Notes: generated from the letters alone by a model not told the origin. A DNA stretch of 59,492 nt from Sphingomonas sp. Leaf242 (GCF_001422045.1 NZ_LMLW01000007.1:735785-795276); one strand, 5' to 3'; shown: positions 36,587 through 45,480, counted from the stretch's first letter. Program-made: numbers and translations.

Positions 36587-36850
36587 ATGACACGCCTCGT
36601 CCTCACCATCCCCCAAGCCCGCGCCCTCCAGCGCAGCGATACGCCCTGGCCAGCAGAGTGGGCCTTCATGCTCGTTGGGGAACGGGAAAAGCCCGACACG
36701 ACAGCCGACGACACCAGGACGGCGATCGGCATGGCCATGAAAGCCCGTGGCTGCGAAAACGATCAGATTGCCGAGCAGCTGGGATGGAAACCCGAAAGCA
36801 CGCCCGTGAAGCAGATTGCACGACTGCACCGCATCCTGGCCGCCAGCTAA
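36587..36850 (+). CDS. Small phage protein, possible DNA-binding regulator
   Basis: An 87-residue protein of unknown function. The C-terminal half (AMKARGCENDQIAEQLGWKP) reads like a helix-turn-helix with the pattern of a resolvase or regulator, so a DNA-binding role is possible. The start codon sits five bases after a TAAATA motif without a ribosome binding site, predicting a leaderless mRNA. It precedes the possible abortive-infection gene by 42 bases. Confidence 0.55.
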   Translation: MTRLVLTIPQARALQRSDTPWPAEWAFMLVGEREKPDTTADDTRTAIGMAMKARGCENDQIAEQLGWKPESTPVKQIARLHRILAAS

Positions 36851-36892
36851 CCTGCGCTACCTAAGGGATTGATCCTCCGCTACAGTGTTGGG

Positions 36893-37765
36893 ATGAACGA
36901 TCCCTCCCGACCACGTGCCTATTACAGCGCCCGCAAGAATGGGCCACAAGCGACCAAGCTGAGCCTCGATGACCTCAGGATCATCCTATACAGTGCGTAT
37001 GCCTATTACGCAGGTAACGGCTTTTTCGTGGAAGCCTTTGGCTACGATTGCGTGGACGACGGATATATCGCTGGCACGGTCGGTGGAAACATCGACGTGT
37101 TCGTTCGCATGACCCTGTTCAAAAGCGAACTCTGGCCACTCGATGTTCGCTACATGGAATATGACGAGGACGATTGCTTTACGATGATCGAGTTCCTGTT
37201 CGATCACGTCAGCAAGCCCAACACCAAAAATTATCATGACTGGAACAACTGCGGATACCACTACAGCGACTTCGATAAGCAGGCCGGTCAGGAGGACTTT
37301 CGCAGCCGGTTCGTTGTGCCGCTTGAGCGTTATGGCGATGGGTGGGAATTGACCGAGGCTGGCGAGATAATGAGCCTGCCCCCAAGTGGCATGACGACGC
37401 TATTGGCCGCGAAGCCTCCCACGGATGACAAGACGGTTCTCAGCACTGTAGAGGATGCCAAAGGCCGGTTCCGCCGTCATGGTAGCACGATCAAGGAACG
37501 CGAAGTCGCGGTGCGGGACTTGGCCGATGTCCTGGAGTGGATCAAGCCGCACATCAACACCGCGTTGATGAACAAAGACAGCAGCGACCTCTACAACATC
37601 GCCAACCAGTTTGGCATCCGTCACATGAACCAGAACCAGAAGCTCAACTATGACAAAGCCGTCTGGTTAAGCTGGATGTTCTATCACTACCTCAACACCA
37701 TCAACGCGGCCCTGCACATCATCGAGAGGCAGAGCTTAGTTCACAAAGCGCCTGTGAAGACCTGA
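36893..37765 (+). CDS. Possible abortive-infection protein
   Basis: A 290-residue protein. The N-terminal 140 residues are acidic and Tyr-rich. The C-terminal 90 residues (ADVLEWIKPHINTALMNKDS, NIANQFGIRHMNQNQKLNYD, then WLSWMFYHYLNTINAALHII) recall a helical C-terminal module I associate with uncharacterised Abi or HEPN-type defence proteins. IRHMNQ carries an R-H pair typical of such helices but not a full Rx4H. I start at the ATG at 36893 after GGGAT; binding site weak. Carried in a prophage, it may exclude competing phages; this is inference. Confidence 0.55.
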   Translation: MNDPSRPRAYYSARKNGPQATKLSLDDLRIILYSAYAYYAGNGFFVEAFGYDCVDDGYIAGTVGGNIDVFVRMTLFKSELWPLDVRYMEYDEDDCFTMIEFLFDHVSKPNTKNYHDWNNCGYHYSDFDKQAGQEDFRSRFVVPLERYGDGWELTEAGEIMSLPPSGMTTLLAAKPPTDDKTVLSTVEDAKGRFRRHGSTIKEREVAVRDLADVLEWIKPHINTALMNKDSSDLYNIANQFGIRHMNQNQKLNYDKAVWLSWMFYHYLNTINAALHIIERQSLVHKAPVKT

Positions 37766-37770
37766 AGGTA

Positions 37771-38373
37771 TCACTGTTCCCGTTGCTCCTCTAGCGCCGA
37801 AATCAAATTGCCGCGAACGCTGACGAGCTTCATGTTCCAACTATCTAATTCGCCGCTGTTTACGTCTCCAAAGAGACCCTGACGCCCGTTGTTGCGCCGA
37901 ACACGCAAGATGCCGTCTATAACACCGATGAACTGATTACGAGCTAAATGAGCACCCTCGGGATACCATAGACGATGCTTACGCTTGATTGTCTTGACGT
38001 CTTCGGCTGCTTTGTAAGCATTGACGTGATCGGGGAGTAGGATGTGGTCGCATATGTCGCGAACGACAAATTGCATCGCATCGACACTCACGTAGCTGTG
38101 ACTGACATCACTCCTTTGTTGCGCCTGTGGATCAACCACCGGTGGGGCTTGCGGAACGCTGGTGACGCCACGTCGAAAGCCAAGCTGATGCGTTTCGTAA
38201 AAGGCCCAAGGGAGGAGGAATATGGAGGACAGCGCGGCGATGCCGTAGCGCCAATCCCATGCCATCTGACTTACCACGTCGGGCTTGTGGTCCATCATGA
38301 CCGCGAAGGCGCATGGCAGGCTCACCGCTGCCAAACCGGCTAATATCTTCCGCACACCCTCTCCCAAAACCAT
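37771..38373 (-). CDS. Membrane protein of unknown function
   Basis: A 200-residue protein with two membrane segments in the first 70 residues (ILAGLAAVSLPCAFAVMM and GIAALSSIFLLPWAFYE) and a soluble helical C-terminal part (about 100-200). I start at the ATG at 38373, with AGAGG about 10 bases upstream; the open frame to 38436 would overlap the small terminase gene. Two membrane segments plus a cytoplasmic domain is an architecture found in defence effectors and superinfection-exclusion proteins, but nothing specific supports either. Confidence 0.65.
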   Translation of the reverse strand: MVLGEGVRKILAGLAAVSLPCAFAVMMDHKPDVVSQMAWDWRYGIAALSSIFLLPWAFYETHQLGFRRGVTSVPQAPPVVDPQAQQRSDVSHSYVSVDAMQFVVRDICDHILLPDHVNAYKAAEDVKTIKRKHRLWYPEGAHLARNQFIGVIDGILRVRRNNGRQGLFGDVNSGELDSWNMKLVSVRGNLISALEEQREQ

Positions 38374-38387
38374 GTTTTGCCCGCCTC

Positions 38388-38393
38388 TAAATA
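38388..38393 (+). promoter_or_regulatory. TAAATA motif, leaderless type, before the small terminase
   Basis: CCTCTAAATAGTAGCATGGC: five bases between hexamer and ATG, no Shine-Dalgarno. Confidence 0.7.
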
Positions 38394-38398
38394 GTAGC

Positions 38399-38932
38399 AT
38401 GGCTGACAAAACTCCAGAAACAACGAAGAACCCCAAACGCAGCGCAGCCGCAAAAGCTGTGTCGCAGGAACTGGCCGTGGGTGCAAAGGAACTACAATCG
38501 ACGGTTCAGGCCGTAATCAAGCGGAAACCAGGACAACCCACTAAGTTCACCCCAGAGAGGTGGATCACCATCCTGGAAACGGTTGCCACATACGGCGATT
38601 TGATCGAAGTCTGCGCTGATCCGGAAATGCCTAGCGTTCAGACTGTCTACCAGTGGATCAGGGAAGACCCCCAGCTGAAAGAGGACATGCGCGGCGCATG
38701 GGAGGCGTTCAGCATGATCGGACACAGTGTCAATAACAACATCCTCAGGGGTGGCATCCTGTCTACTGGCGACTTCCGCCGTGATGAAGCACTAGCCAGT
38801 CAGAACCGCTGGTTTATGAGCAAGACGAATCGCAGGGATTTCGGAGACAAGGTGCAAGTGGATCACGTGCAGCACCGACCTGTCATTATCGACTGGAACA
38901 CCATTGAGGGTGAAGGCGGAGACGGCGTCTAA
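38399..38932 (+). CDS. terS: Terminase small subunit
   Basis: A 177-residue DNA-recognition subunit of the packaging motor, of the Sf6 gp1/terminase small-subunit kind. A basic N-terminal region is followed by the helix-turn-helix domain (FTPERWITILETVATYGDLI then PSVQTVYQWIREDPQLKEDM) and a C-terminal oligomerisation helix. The large subunit lies 2.6 kb downstream, separated by a resolvase, a DUF4145 gene and a reversed cyclase-like gene, an unusual split. The start at 38399 lies just after the TAAATA motif. Confidence 0.85.
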   Translation: MADKTPETTKNPKRSAAAKAVSQELAVGAKELQSTVQAVIKRKPGQPTKFTPERWITILETVATYGDLIEVCADPEMPSVQTVYQWIREDPQLKEDMRGAWEAFSMIGHSVNNNILRGGILSTGDFRRDEALASQNRWFMSKTNRRDFGDKVQVDHVQHRPVIIDWNTIEGEGGDGV

Positions 38933-39053
38933 ACGCCCCGCAGACGCCCGCACAGGGTCAAAGCGCCTTAGCAGCACCACTGATAGCCCATGACGACATA
39001 GACCCTCATAGGGGCGGAATGAGCGGTCGCTCTACATCATCGCTGACTTTACG

Positions 39054-39079
39054 TTTGTAGCAAGACCCCTTGTTACAAA
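39054..39079. repeat. Inverted repeat ahead of the serine resolvase
   Basis: TTTGTAGCAAG and CTTGTTACAAA, 11-base arms with one mismatch and a 4-base spacer, lie 10 bases ahead of the resolvase start. It fits either a dimeric operator or a recombination (res) half-site pair for the resolvase. Confidence 0.65.
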
Positions 39080-39089
39080 GGCACCCCGT

Positions 39090-39740
39090 ATGTTCGTTAC
39101 CTACTATCGAGTGTCCACACAGGCGCAGGGCCGCAGTGGACTAGGACTTGAGGCACAAAGGGCCGCTGTTGCGACATACCTTCAAGGTAGTCCCGCCCAT
39201 GCCGAGTATCAGGACATTGAGAGTGGTGCGCGGAACAACAGGCCGCAACTACAAGCCGCCCTCTCCCTATGCCGCCTGACTGGTGCGACGTTATTGGTCG
39301 CAAAGCTGGACAGGCTTTCACGCAACGTGGCCTTCCTCGCCACCCTACAGGATAGCGGCATCCGCTTTGTGTGTGCCGACATGCCAGAAGCCAACGAACT
39401 CACGATCCATGTCCTTGCAGCCGTGGCACAGGCGGAACGCAAGATGATCTCAACGCGCGTCAGAGAAGCCCTAGCAGCGGCGAAAGCCCGTGGGCGTAAG
39501 CTGGGCGGCGATCGGGGCAATTTGTCCTCAGCGAGCGTCTCTGGGCGTCTGAGAAGCATTGAGGCACGGCAAGGCAGAGCAGCGGATAGGCGAGCGGACC
39601 TCATGCCTCACGTCGATGCAGCCAAGGAAGCTGGTCACACCACACTTGTGGGCATAGCTGGCTACCTCAACCAGCTGGGCATCCCAACGGCCCGTGGTGC
39701 AGCGTGGCAGGCCAACTCGGTGCGCCGCCTGATCGGTTGA
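39090..39740 (+). CDS. Small serine recombinase (resolvase/invertase family)
   Basis: A 216-residue recombinase. The catalytic serine is in YYRVSTQAQG, the arginine motif in LLVAKLDRLSRNVAF, and the E-helix region in AVAQAERKMISTRVREALAAAK. The C-terminal 40 residues (TLVGIAGYLNQLGIPTARGA) form a helix-turn-helix. It is distinct from the integrase and would act at the inverted repeat just upstream or at sites elsewhere. It sits between the two terminase genes and may be part of a cargo insertion. Confidence 0.93.
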   Translation: MFVTYYRVSTQAQGRSGLGLEAQRAAVATYLQGSPAHAEYQDIESGARNNRPQLQAALSLCRLTGATLLVAKLDRLSRNVAFLATLQDSGIRFVCADMPEANELTIHVLAAVAQAERKMISTRVREALAAAKARGRKLGGDRGNLSSASVSGRLRSIEARQGRAADRRADLMPHVDAAKEAGHTTLVGIAGYLNQLGIPTARGAAWQANSVRRLIG

Positions 39741-39893
39741 CAGGGGAACAGGGTGGAGAACCTGGGGTGTATATACGCCTTGGTCAAAGGGGGCGTGGGT
39801 GGGCGCTCGTATCTATTTTCAATATCTGAGAACCTAGGCCCCTGACCTCAGATTTTTTCGCCACCGTTCCAAAAACCTCGATATGGTCACCCC
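39741..39893. other. Intergenic gap before the DUF4145 gene
   Basis: A short GC-poor gap with a T-rich stretch near 39849-39860. No motif copy, gene or clear terminator recognised. Confidence 0.3.
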
Positions 39894-40658
39894 ATGACCG
39901 TCGATCGCTCCCTCTACGCCACCTCGTTTGACACGCTTCCAGACTGGCCCTGCCCGACGTGTGGCAAGGGCCACCTCAAGTCGGATAAGGACACGCTGCT
40001 CAACAAGGAAACCGGACCGAGCAAAGCTGCCCATGCCCACGACGCTTGGGACCCCGAGTGGATCGACCGGCGCTTTGCTGGCTTACTAGAATGCAACTTC
40101 GGTAACTGCGGTGAACTTGTCGCCATATTGGGCGACGTGTCGATCGTAGAGGGATACGGCTACGACGAAAGCACCGGCGAGCCGACCCAGGAATATAGCG
40201 AGCGTTTCAAACCCCGCTGCCTATCGCCCGCCCCACTTCCGATCCGGCCTCCTGTCGAAACGCCCGAGTTGGTCCAGAGCGCGCTACGCGAAGCAGCAGC
40301 ACTTATTTGGCAAAGTGCGGAGGGTGCAGCCAATCAAGTGCGTCAGGCGGTCGAACATCTGATGGATGAGCAGGGAGTTACCAAGTCCAACCCCGGAGCC
40401 TTTCTCTCCCTGCACAATCGCATCAAGGAGTTCGAGGCAAAAGACCCCAAGAACGCGGAAATACTCCTCGCGGTGAAGTGGTTAGGCAACAGCGGTAGTC
40501 ATGCTGGCGGTCTGACCCGAGACGATGTGTTCGACGCTTTCAACATGGTCGAACTGGCCTTGGTGAACCTCTACGACACGACCACCGCCGACATTATGGC
40601 GAAGGTCAAAGCCATTAACACGCAAAAAGGGCCAGTGAAGCCGCCCACTGCTGTCTAA
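39894..40658 (+). CDS. DUF4145 domain protein
   Basis: A 254-residue protein. An N-terminal zinc-ribbon-like pair (CPTCGKGH and CNFGNCGE) is followed by a C-terminal DUF4145 helical domain (NQVRQAVEHLMDEQGV, NSGSHAGGLTRDDVFDAFNM). DUF4145 domains are HEPN-like and occur in restriction and other defence contexts. Here the usual RxxxxxH pair is not evident. It may be a phage-encoded defence or exclusion gene; function inferred. It is convergent with the cyclase-like gene. Confidence 0.7.
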   Translation: MTVDRSLYATSFDTLPDWPCPTCGKGHLKSDKDTLLNKETGPSKAAHAHDAWDPEWIDRRFAGLLECNFGNCGELVAILGDVSIVEGYGYDESTGEPTQEYSERFKPRCLSPAPLPIRPPVETPELVQSALREAAALIWQSAEGAANQVRQAVEHLMDEQGVTKSNPGAFLSLHNRIKEFEAKDPKNAEILLAVKWLGNSGSHAGGLTRDDVFDAFNMVELALVNLYDTTTADIMAKVKAINTQKGPVKPPTAV

Positions 40659-40669
40659 CGCGCTCTCTT

Positions 40670-41473
40670 CTAACCAAAGTAGCCCCTCTCCGTTCCTATC
40701 CGGCCGTTCCAGTCCGCCCAATCGATCCCAGTTGCCAGTTCGTCTAGATCGAACTTCTTTGCTATGAGCGTGTCTACGAGGAGCGGATGCCGGGTTCTGA
40801 GCAGTTCAAGCGTATTCTCGAACTTCTGCCGGACTTTTGGACCTGCGCTATCATCAAGCGACCCTTTGTATAGGTTCTCGATGTAACGAACTTCGTAGGA
40901 AATTCTAAACTCCCATCCATCGACTAGCTCGCCTGGGATCGGGAATGTGATGTTTTCGGTCGAACCAAAAATCGTGCTGGATAGATCAAGCGCGCCGAGC
41001 GCCTGCATGACATGCACAAGCGAGCAGCGGTCGTTATAAGGAGTAGTGCGGAAAATGTCGCTGTAGCGAACTAGACTGCTATCCAGGAATACACCCATTG
41101 CATTGACTTGCTTTTCAGCTTCGTAGCAGTCGACCAGCGCCTTGCCGTAATAGGCCTCGATGTTCTTCATTTTCTGATGCTCGAACTCGCCCTCCGTGAT
41201 GAAAGCGCGAAAGTGCTTGTTGAGCGGTATCAGTCTGTAAAAGAGGTCTTGCGCGAACTCGGCCAACCACATTACGGCCTGCGCTTTGTTTTCAGACCAA
41301 AACTCCTTGCCATAGACCAGAATGGTGTCCGAGAAGACTATGCAGGTGAAGTCATTGTCCCGATGAACATTCAAAGCGTCGATATGCGCGTATATGTCGC
41401 CCACCGGATAGCCCGTTTTGATCATGTCTGAGAAACCCAACAGATCAATGTAGAGAAACATCCGCGTCTGCAT
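40670..41473 (-). CDS. Nucleotidyl-cyclase-like protein (Pycsar cyclase-like candidate)
   Basis: A 267-residue protein with the layout of class III nucleotidyl-cyclase folds: the first metal-binding aspartate in LYIDLLGFSDMI, the second in IVFSDTILVYG, then FRAFITEGEFEHQKMKN and YYGKALVDCYEAEKQVNA. Cyclases of this divergent kind include the PycC pyrimidine cyclases of Pycsar anti-phage systems. No effector with a cNMP-binding domain lies next to it, so it may be an orphan or a phage-borne signal protein. Start at 41473 from the run MQTRMFLYIDLLGF. It is read against the packaging genes. Confidence 0.6.
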   Translation of the reverse strand: MQTRMFLYIDLLGFSDMIKTGYPVGDIYAHIDALNVHRDNDFTCIVFSDTILVYGKEFWSENKAQAVMWLAEFAQDLFYRLIPLNKHFRAFITEGEFEHQKMKNIEAYYGKALVDCYEAEKQVNAMGVFLDSSLVRYSDIFRTTPYNDRCSLVHVMQALGALDLSSTIFGSTENITFPIPGELVDGWEFRISYEVRYIENLYKGSLDDSAGPKVRQKFENTLELLRTRHPLLVDTLIAKKFDLDELATGIDWADWNGRIGTERGYFG

Positions 41474-41527
41474 CAGCTGTCCTTCTTGTCTTGATAGGAA
41501 GGAGAATGTCAGAAGGCTGCATCAACG

Positions 41528-41533
41528 TAAATA
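41528..41533 (+). promoter_or_regulatory. TAAATA motif, leaderless type, before the large terminase
   Basis: CAACGTAAATAGTTGATGCA: four bases between hexamer and ATG, no Shine-Dalgarno. Confidence 0.7.
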
Positions 41534-41537
41534 GTTG

Positions 41538-42950
41538 ATGCAGGGGAATACCAAGCCGCAGGGCATCCGTCACGACATCACTAAGCGCAACCCCGATCAG
41601 GTTGCCGCGCATAAGATCGTCACCAGTCCGCAGTTCAAGTTCTTCCTTGGTTATGGAGGTTCAGGAGGCGGCAAGTCGTTTTTCTGGATGGACGTGATTG
41701 TGGAGCGTGCAATGATCGCCCCCAACTCGCGTCACGCCATCTTCCGACTAACCCGTAATAGTTGCGAAAAGACGCTGTTCGACAAGACGCTCCATGAGGT
41801 GCTGGATAAGGCTTGGCCCGGTATCAAGGACCAACCGGGCTTCAACATCAGCCAGTCCACTATGACCGTCGATCTGCCCAATGGCTCCAAGCTGTTCTTC
41901 GACGGCCTGGACGAAAACCGCATGACGAAAGTCCTGGGTGACGAGTTCAACACCATCTGGATCAACGAGTGCAACGAGGACGGCCTGTCCTATCAGCAGG
42001 TATCCACCTTGCTATCTCGTCTGCGTGCAAAGAACGAAACCGTCACGGGCCGTGTCCTCAAGAACAAGATGTTCTTCGACTGCAACCCCAGGTTCTACAG
42101 CGATTGGGAATACAAGGCGTTCATTCAGAAGGTAAACCCTGAGGACGGTGACGCACTCCACAACTCGGACCAGTGGGTAGCGTTCAAGATGAACGCCGAG
42201 GCCAACCAAGCCAACCTCCACGATGACTACATTGAAAGCCTTATGGCCGGTAGCGCAGCCAGCCGCCGCCGTTATGTCACGGGTGAATGGACGGACGAGA
42301 ACAACAATGCGCTGTTCAATGAGGGTATGTTCCGCGACGCTCGTATCCCCAAGCCCCGCGAGGTTCAGACACCCAAACAGACCCGCGCCCACTTGGACGA
42401 GCAGGGCATCCTGCTCAACCGCGCCACCGTGTCAGTGGACCCCGCCGTCACTGCCGATCCTAAGAGCGACCTCAGCGGCATCACCGTCCAGGCCCTTGGT
42501 GAAGATGGCCATGTCTATGTGCTGGCCGATTACAGCCTCAGGGGGACGCCGGATCAGGTCTGCGCCGTTGTCACGGAGGCATACAAAGCCTGGGGCGCCA
42601 GCCGCGTCATCATGGAGAAGAACCAGGGCGGCTTGTGGCTGGAAAGCACGATGCGATCCCATTTCCCCCACGTCCCTCTGAAATTCGTCAGCGCCACGGC
42701 GACCACGGGCGGCAAAGCCTCACGCGCAGAACCAGTCAGCGCCGCCTACGAACGTGGCGTTGTCCATCACGTCGGCACGCTCAAGGAGTTGGAGGCGCAG
42801 ATGTGTGACTTTGGCTCCCCTGCTTCCCGCCGCAAGTCCCCTGACCGCATGGACGCACTCGTATGGGGCGTCACTGAGCTACTCGACCTCGGACATGAGA
42901 AGAAGATGCCAGCCGGTATGTGGACAGTCCGCGCACCCTCGCTCTGGTAA
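41538..42950 (+). CDS. terL: Terminase large subunit
   Basis: A 470-residue packaging motor. The ATPase domain has Walker A in GYGGSGGGKSFF, an adenine-binding region, and Walker B in NTIWINECNED. The nuclease domain starts with VSVDPAVTADPKSDLSG, whose aspartates bind metal; further acidic residues are in the DRMDALVWGVTE region. It cuts concatemeric DNA and fills the capsid. I start at the ATG at 41538 rather than the TTG before it. The start codon is four bases after the TAAATA motif. Confidence 0.95.
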   Translation: MQGNTKPQGIRHDITKRNPDQVAAHKIVTSPQFKFFLGYGGSGGGKSFFWMDVIVERAMIAPNSRHAIFRLTRNSCEKTLFDKTLHEVLDKAWPGIKDQPGFNISQSTMTVDLPNGSKLFFDGLDENRMTKVLGDEFNTIWINECNEDGLSYQQVSTLLSRLRAKNETVTGRVLKNKMFFDCNPRFYSDWEYKAFIQKVNPEDGDALHNSDQWVAFKMNAEANQANLHDDYIESLMAGSAASRRRYVTGEWTDENNNALFNEGMFRDARIPKPREVQTPKQTRAHLDEQGILLNRATVSVDPAVTADPKSDLSGITVQALGEDGHVYVLADYSLRGTPDQVCAVVTEAYKAWGASRVIMEKNQGGLWLESTMRSHFPHVPLKFVSATATTGGKASRAEPVSAAYERGVVHHVGTLKELEAQMCDFGSPASRRKSPDRMDALVWGVTELLDLGHEKKMPAGMWTVRAPSLW

Positions 42951-42971
42951 AGTGAGAACCCTCCCGCCGCT

Positions 42972-42977
42972 TAAATA
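42972..42977 (+). promoter_or_regulatory. TAAATA motif with leader, before the portal gene
   Basis: CGCTTAAATAGTGGACACC; a 23-base gap with GGGAGAAG then leads to the ATG at 43001. Confidence 0.75.
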
Positions 42978-43000
42978 GTGGACACCTAACGGGAGAAGCC

Positions 43001-44410
43001 ATGAATATCGACGAACCAACTCCAGAAATGAAGGCTTGGCACCAGCGTGCCAAACTCGTTCGCGATGTTGTGGCCGGTGAACACCAGATCAAGTTGGGTT
43101 GCGAAACCTACTTGCCCCGTTTCCGCTCCAACCAGAGCGACGAGGAATACGAACGCTTCCGTCTGACCACTCCGTTCTTTCCTGCAACTGCGCGAACCGC
43201 GCAAGGTCGTCGCGGCCTCATGTTTGCCAAGAACGTGGTCCTCAATGGCACCGCCCTTGATCCCGTCAAGAACGTCATCACGCCTCAGGGCGATGACTGG
43301 CGCAGTGTCGCAGAGCATATCGTCTTTGACACGTTCCAGACCAATTACACCGGCCTGCTGGTCGATCACCCTGCGCCGCCCGCAGGTGTGGAATTGAACG
43401 CCGAGAACGCTCTAGAAGAAGGCTTCCGCCCGTTCCTGCACGTCTTCCCCCTTGAGTGCATCCTGGAGGCAAAGCGCGGCCTCGTCCGTAATCAGCAAAA
43501 GCACATCAGGGTCCGTCTGCTAGAGAGCAAGGACCGCGTTCTGGAATTGCTGCTCATCAACGGCGTTTATCGCCAGCGCGTCCACGAAAAGAACGATGGC
43601 GGTCAGTGGCGCGTCACGGCTGAACGCATCCCCGATAAGGGCGGCATCCAGCTGAACGAGATCCCCTTTGAAATCGTCTCCGACAACAAGGCTGCGCTCC
43701 CCCAGCCCAGCGTCCTTGAGGACGTAGCGCGCCTAAACATCAACCATTACGTCGCGCAGGGCCGCATCAACGCCTTGCAGGTTTTCGGCTCCGGCCTCGT
43801 CCCGATCCTCAAGGGCATCGAGCCTGAGAAGCGCGTGATCGACGGCGTTGAAAAGCTCGTCATGCCAGAACTTCACATGGGACCGGGTGGCTACCTGCTT
43901 CTCCCCAACCCAGATAGCGACTTCGGTTTCCTAGAGCCGGAAGGTAAAATGGCTGCCGATCTGCGCCAGTCCAAGAAGGACTTGGAAGAGCAGATGGCCA
44001 AGGTCGGTGCGCGTATGCTGGCACCCGAACAGGTCGCCCCTGAGGCCGAGGCAACCGTCGCAATGCGATCGGCGGCAGAGGACAGCACAACGGCCAGCCT
44101 AGCGATTACCTATGCGGCGCGCATCAGCCGCGCCCTGTCTCGCATGGCATGGTGGATGTCGCCCAATAGCGCAGCATTCACAGGCCAGGAAGTCACCCTC
44201 ACCCTGAACACCGATTACAAGAACCGTGGCATGTCGGCACAGGAGCGACAGGTCGCCATGGCCGAGTTGCAGGCCGGTTTGAGGTCGTGGGAGGATTGGT
44301 TCTACGAGCGCCGCGATGCCGGTGTCGTGAACACCAGCCTGACGCCCGACGAGGAAAAGGCCCGCATCGAAACCGACAACGTGGATAGGCCCACCACCGA
44401 GGCGCTGTAA
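43001..44410 (+). CDS. Portal protein (DUF4055)
   Basis: A 469-residue DUF4055-type portal protein. Portals form the dodecameric ring at one capsid vertex through which DNA passes and to which the tail attaches. The N-terminal stretch TYLPRFRSNQSDEEYERF and the later LNINHYVAQGRINALQVFG are typical. The position between terminase and minor head protein supports the call. GGGAGAAG precedes the start; the last base of its stop is the first of the next start codon. Confidence 0.92.
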   Translation: MNIDEPTPEMKAWHQRAKLVRDVVAGEHQIKLGCETYLPRFRSNQSDEEYERFRLTTPFFPATARTAQGRRGLMFAKNVVLNGTALDPVKNVITPQGDDWRSVAEHIVFDTFQTNYTGLLVDHPAPPAGVELNAENALEEGFRPFLHVFPLECILEAKRGLVRNQQKHIRVRLLESKDRVLELLLINGVYRQRVHEKNDGGQWRVTAERIPDKGGIQLNEIPFEIVSDNKAALPQPSVLEDVARLNINHYVAQGRINALQVFGSGLVPILKGIEPEKRVIDGVEKLVMPELHMGPGGYLLLPNPDSDFGFLEPEGKMAADLRQSKKDLEEQMAKVGARMLAPEQVAPEAEATVAMRSAAEDSTTASLAITYAARISRALSRMAWWMSPNSAAFTGQEVTLTLNTDYKNRGMSAQERQVAMAELQAGLRSWEDWFYERRDAGVVNTSLTPDEEKARIETDNVDRPTTEAL

Positions 44411-45480
44411 TGCCCAGCGTCAACGATGCCCTAAGGGACCGCGCGATCCGTCATGCGGTCCTGATCCTCCGCTATGGCACAGGTGTTGCGGACCAGATTG
44501 TCCGCCTCCTCAACAGCGCCGACGATGGAATTCTCGAGAAGCTAGGTGCGCGCCTCGCCGCCATTGAGGAACGCGGGTTCGACATCGGCAAAAAGGCAAC
44601 CGCCCGACTGGAGCGGATGCTGGACGAGATTGGCGCGCTCAACAGCGCGATCTACCAGCGCATTGAGGAGGCCCTGACCGACGAGCTGGTCGGGTTCAGT
44701 GCGGCAGAAGCCGGGTTCCAGCGCGACACCCTCGTTACGTCCATTGGCGCAGACCTCGGCACCACGCTCCCCAGCCCTACGCGCCTCCGCGCGATCGTTA
44801 CCGAAACGCCCATGGAAGGCCGACTGCTCGCCAGTTGGGCAAAGGGCATGGAAGCCGGTCGCATGGACCGCATCAACCAGGCCGTCCGATTGGGAATGGT
44901 CCAGGGTGAAGGCACGGACAAGATCGTCGCCCGCATCCGTGGCACCAACGCCGCGCGCTATGAGGATGGCGTTCTGCAAATCAGCCGGCGATCGGCGCAG
45001 GCGGTTGTTCGCACCTCTGTAAATCACGTCTCGAACGTCGCCGCGCAAACGACGTGGAAGGAAAACAGACACCTCGTCAAAGGCTGGCAATACCTCGCGA
45101 CCCTCGACAGTCGGACGACAATCAAATGCGCTGGCTTGTCGGGTCAGGTCTTCCCCATTGGCGAGGGTCCAATCCCTCCCGGTCACGTCAACTGCCGCAG
45201 CCTGAGCGTGGCAGTCACCAAGTCATTCCGCGAACTTGGAGTGGACAAGGACGAACTGCCACCGGGCAAGCGCGCAAGCATGGACGGACAAGTCGCGGGC
45301 GACACCACGTTTGCAAAATGGCTGACCATGAAGGGTGATGCCATGCAGGACACCGTGTTGGGCAAAACACGTGCTGACCTATTCCGCAGCGGTAAGTTGG
45401 ACCTCGCGGACTTCATCAAGAACGATGGCACCGTTCTCACGCTTGACCAACTGAGAGCCCGCTATAAAAGCGAGTTCTGA
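44410..45480 (+). CDS. Minor head protein (Mu gpF / SPP1 gp7-like)
   Basis: A 356-residue head morphogenesis protein. The C-terminal domain has the family pattern RTSVNHVSNVAAQTTWKENR, ATLDSRTTIKCAGLSG and GPIPPGHVNCRS, with conserved cysteines and histidine. Such proteins are present at the portal vertex in few copies and may be ejected with the DNA. It shares one base with the portal gene (coupled translation). Its 3' end overlaps a reversed gene by 19 bases. Confidence 0.9.
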   Translation: MPSVNDALRDRAIRHAVLILRYGTGVADQIVRLLNSADDGILEKLGARLAAIEERGFDIGKKATARLERMLDEIGALNSAIYQRIEEALTDELVGFSAAEAGFQRDTLVTSIGADLGTTLPSPTRLRAIVTETPMEGRLLASWAKGMEAGRMDRINQAVRLGMVQGEGTDKIVARIRGTNAARYEDGVLQISRRSAQAVVRTSVNHVSNVAAQTTWKENRHLVKGWQYLATLDSRTTIKCAGLSGQVFPIGEGPIPPGHVNCRSLSVAVTKSFRELGVDKDELPPGKRASMDGQVAGDTTFAKWLTMKGDAMQDTVLGKTRADLFRSGKLDLADFIKNDGTVLTLDQLRARYKSEF

